A stretch of 60,682 nt of DNA. Source: Burkholderiales bacterium (GTDB lineage: Bacteria; Pseudomonadota; Gammaproteobacteria; Burkholderiales; Burkholderiaceae_D). Positions 54,706-60,682 of this stretch are shown here, piece after piece (position 1 is the first letter of the stretch; each line of letters opens with the position of its first letter). The notes under the pieces were generated by a model. It saw only the letters and a list, made by a program, of their open reading frames with translations. It did no database searches and was not told the origin of the DNA. Made by a program: the position numbers and the translations under genes. The stretch spans positions 1 through 60,682 of the forward strand of contig JACOUL010000001.1 in assembly GCA_016177875.1 (NCBI GenBank), given 5' to 3'.

Positions 54706-55497
54706 TTACACAGTGCCCGCCCGCAGCGGCACAAAGTGACAATCCTCGAGCGTGGAGTTAATCCATTCATTACTCCCGACCCGCTCGATCAAATGCAGCA
54801 TCTGATGTCTGCCGCCTACCGGCGCCACCAAACGCCCACCGATTGTCAGCTGTTCCAACAATGCTTGCGGAACTTCCATTCCGGCGGCCGCCAAAATAAT
54901 GCCATCGAAAGGCGCGACCTGCGGTAAGCCAAGCATACCATCACCGTAGTGCAGGCGGATATTAGCGATGCGCATCGGCCGCAAATTCGATTTTGCCAGC
55001 TCATGCAGCGGCTTGATACGCTCGATCGAATACACTTCTTTAGCCACCAGCGACAGTACTGCCGCTTGATACCCGCAGCCGGTGCCTATCTCTAATACAC
55101 GGTTCAGTGCGCCGCCGTTGCGATTATCACGCATGACCTCAATCATGCGCGCGACGATGTAGGGCTGAGATATGGTTTGATGGTAGCCGATCGGCAGCGA
55201 CGCATCGACATAAGCCTGGCTGGCCAAGCCGGGTTCGATAAATAGGTGACGCTGCACTGCTTCCATTGAAGCGAGAACCAGCGCATCTTTGACGCCTTGT
55301 TTAGCCACCCGAGCAACCATTGCCTTGCGCACTGCCTCGGAAACCAGAGGTAAGGCACGCTCAGGGCCGCTCGTCGAAACAACCGCTTCCTGCATTGCGG
55401 TGCGGCGCGCTGACGCCGGCGTCTGCTGCACTGTCTTCGATTTTTTGTCGACCACCGAAGACAGCGGCAGCGGAAAGCGCTTGTTCCCGTCGCTCAT
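54706..55497 (-). CDS. pcm: Protein-L-isoaspartate O-methyltransferase
   Basis: 263 residues. The catalytic region shows [28 protein letters not shown] (SAM binding) and [10 protein letters not shown]. About 55 extra N-terminal residues, rich in Ser/Ala/Arg, precede the domain. It repairs isoaspartyl damage. It overlaps surE by 4 bp. Confidence 0.95.
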   Translation of the reverse strand: MSDGNKRFPLPLSSVVDKKSKTVQQTPASARRTAMQEAVVSTSGPERALPLVSEAVRKAMVARVAKQGVKDALVLASMEAVQRHLFIEPGLASQAYVDASLPIGYHQTISQPYIVARMIEVMRDNRNGGALNRVLEIGTGCGYQAAVLSLVAKEVYSIERIKPLHELAKSNLRPMRIANIRLHYGDGMLGLPQVAPFDGIILAAAGMEVPQALLEQLTIGGRLVAPVGGRHQMLHLIERVGSNEWINSTLEDCHFVPLRAGTV

Positions 55498-56231
55498 TCC
55501 AGTTCCTTCTTTAGGCTAGCAAGCTGAGCTGTGTGAGTCAGGTCGATTTGTAGCGGCGTAATCGACACATTGCCGCTAACCACAGCATGAAAGTCCGTAC
55601 CCTCCCCAGCATCCTTAGCAGGGCCGGCCGCGCCGATCCAGTATATTTCCCGTCCGTTTGGATCCTGCATGCGAATCACGCCTTCGGACTGATGGCGCTT
55701 GCCGAGCCGAGTCGACACGATCCTGCCCAAGCGATCATAAGGAAGATTCGGGATATTCACGTTTAGTAAAAATGGCCTTGGCAAAGTATCAAAACGCCTT
55801 TGTACGATTTCCTTTGCTATGCGCGCGGCCGAATCTAATTCGGCCCAGCCTTTGTCGGCCTGAGAAAACGCGATGGCCGGAATGCCAAACAGATAGGCCT
55901 CGGTGGCTGCGGCTACGGTTCCTGAATACAGGGTGTCGTCGCCCATGTTCTGCCCTTGATTGATGCCGGACACAACCAAGTCAGGTTTTTCAGTCAATAT
56001 GCCGGTTAAAGCGACGTGCACGCAATCCGATGAAGTTCCATTAACAAAATAGAATCCATTTGCAGCTTGATAAAACGATAAGGGCCGGTCCAGCGTGAGT
56101 GAATTTGAACATGCGGAACGGTTGCTGTCCGGCGCGACTACGACGATATCCGCTATGGGAGCCAAAGCGTCGGCCAGCGCAATAATGCCGGGCGCGAGAT
56201 AACCGTCATCGTTACTGATCAGGATTTTCAT
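55494..56231 (-). CDS. surE: 5'-nucleotidase SurE
   Basis: 245 residues. [15 protein letters not shown] with the DD metal ligands, [16 protein letters not shown], and [25 protein letters not shown] are characteristic. It is a metal-dependent survival phosphatase for nucleoside monophosphates. It heads the surE-pcm-nlpD-rpoS run. Confidence 0.96.
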   Translation of the reverse strand: MKILISNDDGYLAPGIIALADALAPIADIVVVAPDSNRSACSNSLTLDRPLSFYQAANGFYFVNGTSSDCVHVALTGILTEKPDLVVSGINQGQNMGDDTLYSGTVAAATEAYLFGIPAIAFSQADKGWAELDSAARIAKEIVQRRFDTLPRPFLLNVNIPNLPYDRLGRIVSTRLGKRHQSEGVIRMQDPNGREIYWIGAAGPAKDAGEGTDFHAVVSGNVSITPLQIDLTHTAQLASLKKELE

Positions 56232-56298
56232 ATGCGGATTTTACCCGATGCCGGCGCCTAAAAAACCGGCTTAGCGCTAATGAAAATTCATCGCCGTG

Positions 56299-57309
56299 CT
56301 AATCGATTTCCGCCAATGTCTGATGTACGAATGCAGATAAGGTCAAACGCTCTATGTCCGGCACGTTTACAAATTCGATTCCATGACGATATCCCTCGCC
56401 GGTGTCGAGTTTTGCGATGGAGCGCAGAATGATCGGGATATTCAAGTAGGCATCGACGTCCGCCGCATTTACTTTAAATTTGATCCTGCCTTCTTCTCCC
56501 TTGATCCCCAACGGTTCCTTCACGATGGCCGAAGTGCCGCCCATGCTCAGGTCAATTAGCGTTGCCGCGGTCGTACGTTCCGGCTTACCGAGCGAGACTG
56601 AGGCGATGACCTTTACGTCGATGCGCGCGCTTTGCCGGACAATAGTACAGCGCACTTCCTTAGGATAAGAAAGCAATAGGTAAGGATGCGGCGAATGCAT
56701 GGATTTCATGGCTGCCGCCGTAAATGCGTAGGCCCTCTTGCCCGAAAAAGCCCGCACGACAAACGTCTGCCCATCGCGGATCAATACGAACTTGCCGTCG
56801 ACAGTGGGCGCCGTGACAAACACTGAGCGATTTTTTAAAAAACCGATTAAGTGCACGGCATAACGCACGTTAAGATTGTCATGAGGCTGTAATTGCAAGG
56901 ACTCGCCGACGCGCCAATGCACCTCATCCATACTTGCCACCACCTCCTTGCCGACTGGCGGCAGTTTGTGGTCAGCCTGATCAATTGCTTTTGGCTTGAT
57001 GCTTGCCGTTTTATCCGACGCGGTGCTTTCTGCAACTTTCTTTTCAGGAGCGGCTATTTCAGCAACAGGTTTTTCAGGAGGAGTCTTTTCAACTACCGGT
57101 TTTTCCGGCATCTTCCGAGGTGCCAAATCCCAAGTCATGTCTTGGAAAAAACCGCCATCCAGAATTTCTTCGAGCTGTTTTTCAGACTGGACGAGCGTGC
57201 CGGCCTGATGCAAAACGTTGCCATGCCAGTCATAAACCGTCTGGGCCAATGGGGCTCCCACCGCCACCTCGGATCGGCGTATCGGCAATAGGGAAATCGG
57301 CTCAGCCAT
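56299..57309 (-). CDS. PilZ-domain protein with a low-complexity linker
   Basis: 336 residues. N-terminal part (residues 1-60, GAPLAQTVYDWHGNVLHQAGTLV) resembles a domain found ahead of signalling modules in betaproteobacteria. A Pro/Lys/Glu-rich linker (about 68-125) follows, then a YcgR-like N-domain and a PilZ domain with RQSAR near residue 225 and DLSMGG near 250. These are the c-di-GMP-binding RxxxR and (D/N)xSxxG motifs, so binding is likely. Target unknown; a motility brake or surface-attachment regulator fits the family. Confidence 0.85.
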   Translation of the reverse strand: MAEPISLLPIRRSEVAVGAPLAQTVYDWHGNVLHQAGTLVQSEKQLEEILDGGFFQDMTWDLAPRKMPEKPVVEKTPPEKPVAEIAAPEKKVAESTASDKTASIKPKAIDQADHKLPPVGKEVVASMDEVHWRVGESLQLQPHDNLNVRYAVHLIGFLKNRSVFVTAPTVDGKFVLIRDGQTFVVRAFSGKRAYAFTAAAMKSMHSPHPYLLLSYPKEVRCTIVRQSARIDVKVIASVSLGKPERTTAATLIDLSMGGTSAIVKEPLGIKGEEGRIKFKVNAADVDAYLNIPIILRSIAKLDTGEGYRHGIEFVNVPDIERLTLSAFVHQTLAEID

Positions 57310-57351
57310 GCAGCTCCTCAGCTGGAATAGGTAATATCAAGAGTATAACGA

Positions 57352-59349
57352 CTACTCGGCTGCTGGACGAAAAAAAGCCAGCACTTCCGTGACTTCGCGC
57401 GTGCGTTTGAACGGCGGCAGACTTTGCCATATACGCCGCCCATACGGTTTGGCAATCAGCCGCGGGTCGCAAATCATGAGTACGCCACGATCGGACTCGT
57501 CACGAATCAGTCGCCCCGCTCCCTGCTTGAGATTGATCACCGCTTCAGGCAACTGGTGATGCATAAAACCGTTCAGTCCCTTTTTCTCCAGCGCCTCAAT
57601 GCGAGCGGCGAGCACGGGATCGTCCGGCGGGGCAAAGGGCAGCTTATCGATGACGACAAGCGAAAGCGCTTCACCGCGCACATCCACGCCCTCCCAGAAA
57701 CTTTGGCTGCCTATCAGTACTCCGTTGCCGGCGGCGCGAAAACGCTCGAGTAATTCGGTACGTCCGGTTTCGCCCTGAACAAATAAGGGAAACGATAATC
57801 CGCGTTTAGAGAATTCGGTGCGCAAGCGCTCGGCCGAGCGCGTCACCGCTCGCAACGTTGTGCAAAGCAGGAAAGTGCGCCCCCCGGCTGCCTCAATGAT
57901 CGGCAAGGCAGCGTCGACCACGGCGTCGGTATAGTCGAGTGTATTCGGCTGCGGCAGGTTCGGCGGCACATAAAGCAAAGCCTGCCGGCCGTAATCGAAC
58001 GGACTGGGCCAAGTCCGAGAAGGCGCATCCGTGAGGCCCATTTGTGCCGCATAGTGGCTGAAATCGTTTTTAACGGCCAAGGTCGCTGACGTAAAGATCC
58101 AGGCCCGCGGCGTGCCTTCCCGCTGCTTGGCAAAGATGGGCGCGATCGACAAAGGCGTTTTGTGCAACTGGAGCGACGATGAAAACGCTTCCACCCATAA
58201 GACCCGCTCTTCCTCATCGTGCACAGGCTCGGATTGCGCATTCCATGCAGCGATTCTGGTTTGCAGGTCCAAGGCGCGTGCGCGGCATTGCTCGATCGTT
58301 TCGGCGCGTTCGGCTTGGCTTTCGAGCACCGTGGTCAGCGCAGTCAACTCGGTCTTTAATTTTTCGAGCGCGGGAAAAAATTCGCTCGATGGCGCGATCT
58401 GACCAAGCGCCAGCCGGACCACGTCCTGCGGAAAAGCAAGGCGCAACTCACGTGCAGCGCGCTCCACGGGCGAAACGACTTTCCCCCAGTCGGCGCCGTC
58501 GCGTGCATGCGCCAAACCTTCTGCAAGCACATCACGGCATAATTCCAGTATTTGAGAAGTCGAGACGCTATCGCCGAAAAATAAGGATGCCGTTTCGGGC
58601 AATTGATGGGCCTCGTCAAAAATAACGGTGTTTGCGGTCGGAAGCAGTTCCGCTACGCCGGTATCCTTCAATGCCACGTCGGCAAAAAACAAATGATGAT
58701 TGACGACCACCACATCGGCCTGCTGCGCTTCTTTGCGCGCTTTCATCACGAAGCAATCCTGATAATGGCGGCATTCTGCGCCCAGACAAGTGTCGCGCGT
58801 CGAGGTCACTAAATTCCACACCGGCGCGGTTTCCGGCACTCTGGACAATTCGGCCTTGTCGCCGGTCCCGGTCGTTTTGATGAAGCGAGAAATCTCGCGC
58901 AAGTAGTCGACGTCTTCACGCGAGGTTAAGCGTCCGTTTTCTAGCGTGCGTTCCAAATGAAAATGGCAAACGTAATTGGCGCGCCCTTTTAGCAACGCGA
59001 CTGACACCGGAGCACTTAAAGCCTTACGCACCGTCGGGATATCACGCAGGAATAATTGGTCTTGCAGATTTTTTGTGCCGGTCGAGATGATGACCTTACC
59101 ACCCCAAAGCAAGGCGGGTACCAAGTAGGCGAACGTTTTGCCTGTACCTGTTCCGGCTTCGGCAACCAATACCTGCTGGTGCGCGATGGAGGTCGCCACC
59201 GCTTTGGCCATATCGGTTTGAGATTGGCGCGGACGAAATCCTTCAACCGCTTCACTGAGCGGCCCCTCTTGCCCAAACAGACGGGCAATGTCTTCGTCGT
59301 GAGCACTTTGCTCTAACGTGACGGGGACTTCTTCGGCCAAGGTAACCAA
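57352..59349 (-). CDS. DinG/YoaA-type XPD-like ATP-dependent helicase
   Basis: 665 residues. Walker A AEAGTGTGKTFAYLVPAL near residue 60, the DEAH box VIFDEAHQLPE, and four Cys (VCHF, then CLGAECRHYQDC) that would ligate a [4Fe-4S] cluster. Helicase motifs V-VI appear as GSQSFWEGVDVRG and QGAGRLIRDESDRG. It unwinds damaged or structured DNA. It follows the PilZ gene after 42 bp in the opposite order of transcription, so it lies upstream of it. Confidence 0.93.
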   Translation of the reverse strand: MVTLAEEVPVTLEQSAHDEDIARLFGQEGPLSEAVEGFRPRQSQTDMAKAVATSIAHQQVLVAEAGTGTGKTFAYLVPALLWGGKVIISTGTKNLQDQLFLRDIPTVRKALSAPVSVALLKGRANYVCHFHLERTLENGRLTSREDVDYLREISRFIKTTGTGDKAELSRVPETAPVWNLVTSTRDTCLGAECRHYQDCFVMKARKEAQQADVVVVNHHLFFADVALKDTGVAELLPTANTVIFDEAHQLPETASLFFGDSVSTSQILELCRDVLAEGLAHARDGADWGKVVSPVERAARELRLAFPQDVVRLALGQIAPSSEFFPALEKLKTELTALTTVLESQAERAETIEQCRARALDLQTRIAAWNAQSEPVHDEEERVLWVEAFSSSLQLHKTPLSIAPIFAKQREGTPRAWIFTSATLAVKNDFSHYAAQMGLTDAPSRTWPSPFDYGRQALLYVPPNLPQPNTLDYTDAVVDAALPIIEAAGGRTFLLCTTLRAVTRSAERLRTEFSKRGLSFPLFVQGETGRTELLERFRAAGNGVLIGSQSFWEGVDVRGEALSLVVIDKLPFAPPDDPVLAARIEALEKKGLNGFMHHQLPEAVINLKQGAGRLIRDESDRGVLMICDPRLIAKPYGRRIWQSLPPFKRTREVTEVLAFFRPAAE

Positions 59350-59388
59350 GTGTAACGAATGGCGCGGTAACGCCTAAGGAATAATAAA

Positions 59389-59595
59389 TTAGGCAGGAAT
59401 ATCGGGAATCAATTGCATTTTGAGCAGCATGATATGGTCCTTCAATTGCAATTTTCGCTTTTTCAGCCGGCGTAATTGAAGTTCGTCGTGCCGAGCATCA
59501 TGCGACAGCGTATCGATAACGGCATCTAGATCTCGATGTTCGACTTCGAGTTCAATAATGCGGCGCTGAATGTCTTCGGTAGAGAGGGAACTCAT
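59389..59595 (-). CDS. YdcH-like (DUF465) small protein
   Basis: 68 residues from the ATG at 59595; the longer frame to 59964 would run antisense across the phosphatase gene and is not credible. Two antiparallel helices: IQRRIIELEVEHRDLDAVID and LRRLKKRKLQLKDHIMLLK, the hallmark of DUF465/YdcH. The function is unknown in the family. Confidence 0.85.
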   Translation of the reverse strand: MSSLSTEDIQRRIIELEVEHRDLDAVIDTLSHDARHDELQLRRLKKRKLQLKDHIMLLKMQLIPDIPA

Positions 59596-59703
59596 TTTGT
59601 GGCGTTTGAAACAAAAAGATTCTACATTTGAGCTTACCGCAGTTCCTGCGTGTAATAATAATCCATTGCGGAAAACAGTTGCCAATACGCAGTTTAACCT
59701 AGA

Positions 59704-60510
59704 ATGAGCCAATACAAGATCGAAGCTGGCACCGCCCAGCATATCGGGGACCGCGCAGAACAACAAGATCGCACCGCCTTGTTTACTGCGCCGAAGGCTC
59801 CTGGATATGTTATGGCAGTTTTGGCAGACGGTATGGGCGGGCGTAGTGGCGGCGCTATGGCAGCCGAACAAGTTATCCGCACGGCGAAACAAAATTTCGA
59901 CCTTTATTCCCCTCTTACCGATACCATCGAAGGCATGCTTGAGACGGTGGCGCGTGAAGTACATACTGTCATTAAATTAAACGCCTTTTCGTCTGAGAAA
60001 CAGCCGCACAGCACCATGGTCATATTGGTGTTGACGCCGGAGAAAAATGCAGTTTGGGCTCATGTAGGTGACTCACGCCTCTACCGATTCAGCGGCCCCA
60101 ATTTTGCAGAACATACAATCGACCATTCCTATGTCGAGCAAATGGTCAGCCAAGGGAAACTGACGCGCGAAGACGCGAAGGACCATAAGCTTTCCAATAT
60201 CCTGGTCAATGTATTGGGCAGCCCCAATGCGGAACCTTACATCACGATCGGACAGCACCAAGGTTTGAAAGCCGGCGATGCATTTTTGCTGTGCTCGGAT
60301 GGTTTGTGGCACTACTTTACCGATGCCGAACTTGGTGCCGCATTGGCCATGAATTCGCCGCGCCAAGCTTCGGAATTTTTGATAAAAAAAGCGAGAGAAC
60401 GCGCAGAGGGCACAGTGGCCGATAATTGCACCCTAGCAATTGTGAAGCTGGTTGCACCTCCCAAAGAGACGCCTACCTATACTGTCCAAAAAATGCGGCG
60501 TGCCGTATAA
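59704..60510 (+). CDS. PP2C-family serine/threonine protein phosphatase
   Basis: 268 residues. PPM motifs: AEQQDRTALF-type start (DRAEQQDRTAL), ADGMGGRSGGAMAAEQ, WAHVGDSRLYRF, LCSDGLWHYFTD and VADNCTLAIVKL, so all metal ligands appear present. It would dephosphorylate Ser/Thr substrates of a kinase that is not in this window. It is divergent from the DUF465 gene. Confidence 0.93.
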   Translation: MSQYKIEAGTAQHIGDRAEQQDRTALFTAPKAPGYVMAVLADGMGGRSGGAMAAEQVIRTAKQNFDLYSPLTDTIEGMLETVAREVHTVIKLNAFSSEKQPHSTMVILVLTPEKNAVWAHVGDSRLYRFSGPNFAEHTIDHSYVEQMVSQGKLTREDAKDHKLSNILVNVLGSPNAEPYITIGQHQGLKAGDAFLLCSDGLWHYFTDAELGAALAMNSPRQASEFLIKKARERAEGTVADNCTLAIVKLVAPPKETPTYTVQKMRRAV

Positions 60511-60592
60511 GCAGCTAAAGCAAATAGCGCCAGCAGTCTATTTATTTGTAGTAGTTCCGACTTGATCGTACAGTAAGACCTTGCCAAAGGGT

Positions 60593-60661
60593 GGGGTTAC
60601 CCGGTTTGATAGAGGTGCGAATCTTTATCAATCTGCGCTAAAAGCGCCAAGGAGTAACCCC
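60593..60661 (+). repeat. Inverted repeat ahead of the last partial gene
   Basis: GGGGTTAC (60593-60600) and GTAACCCC (60654-60661) are 8-bp perfect arms separated by 53 bases, the second arm lying between the Shine-Dalgarno AAGGAG and the ATG. Pairing would place the translation start in a stem, but it could also be an IS end. The 60511-60592 stretch shows nothing else I can support. Confidence 0.4.
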
Positions 60662-60682
60662 ATGAGTAGTGTTCATCAGAAC
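60662..60682 (+). CDS. 5' end of an unidentified gene (cut by window edge)
   Basis: ATG at 60662 with AAGGAG 7 bases upstream reads MSSVHQN before the window ends. The signal is good but seven codons cannot identify a family. It may belong to a transposase, given the inverted repeat in front, but that is a guess. Confidence 0.45.

Noticed and set aside
59596..59964. N-terminal extension of the DUF465 frame
   Set aside because: It would be antisense to the PP2C gene and its promoter; the 68-residue form matches the family length.
60618..60661. Possible group II intron start (GTGCG)
   Set aside because: Only five bases fit, and a coding start 40 bases later is not compatible with intron architecture.

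Overview
The window looks like a core chromosomal stretch of a betaproteobacterium of order Burkholderiales, probably an Oxalobacteraceae-type genome. The reasons are the gene orders infC-rpmI-rplT-pheS-pheT-ihfA-merR, der-hfq-hflX-hflK-hflC-hisZ-purA, rlmN-pilW-rodZ-ispG-hisS-yfgM-bamB and surE-pcm-nlpD-rpoS, and a moderate GC content. The species assignment is inference; no rRNA gene is present.

Layout. (1) 1-7.1 kb, accessory: the 3' end of an IS5-family transposase abuts the 3' end of a cusA-type gene. A minus-strand metal-efflux operon (small Cys/His/Met-rich exported protein, then CusC-, CusB- and CusA-like proteins) is divergent from a small outer-membrane beta-barrel gene. (2) 7.1-12.1 kb: rmuC, a truncated haemoglobin, a large FtsX/YbbP-type permease, a DksA/TraR-type regulator and a small unknown protein. 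(3) 12.3-19.9 kb: the translation operon thrS-infC-rpmI-rplT-pheS-pheT-ihfA-merR, with an ATA start on infC and a terminator/attenuator-like hairpin ahead of pheS. (4) 20.0-20.4 kb: tRNA-Ser(GCT) with a structured tRNA-derived element downstream. (5) 20.5-33.1 kb: lysC, tilS, accA, an AlkA-type glycosylase, cysS, two cyclophilins, lpxH, yceH, cysE, rlmB and rnr. (6) 33.2-33.5 kb: tRNA-Leu(CAG) with a consensus promoter, a strong terminator and a second copy of the tRNA-derived element. (7) 33.5-49.6 kb: a phosphoribosyltransferase, purA, hisZ, hflC, hflK, hflX, hfq, der, bamB, yfgM, hisS, ispG, rodZ, pilW, rlmN and ndk. (8) 49.8-60.7 kb: a BI-1/YccA protein, rlmD, a PolB-like exonuclease, rpoS, nlpD, pcm, surE, a PilZ protein, a DinG-type helicase, a YdcH-like protein, a PP2C phosphatase, and the first codons of an unknown gene at the right edge.

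Most of the window is ordinary housekeeping sequence, read mainly leftwards. The most interesting signal is noncoding. Both tRNA genes are followed by elements of the same design: a variable hairpin, then an arm antisense to the adjacent tRNA's T-arm, then a palindrome centred on GCTTGCAAGC, then a conserved block GGAACGTrGGCGArTCCC whose end is a sense copy of the adjacent tRNA's T-stem. The base that distinguishes the two tRNAs (GACTC in Leu, GATTC in Ser) changes in both arms of the matching element, and the central palindromes differ by compensatory changes. This suggests a tRNA-derived repeat family that co-evolves with, or is copied from, its neighbouring tRNA. There is no CRISPR array and no rRNA. 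Apart from the IS fragment at the left edge there is no clear mobile element.
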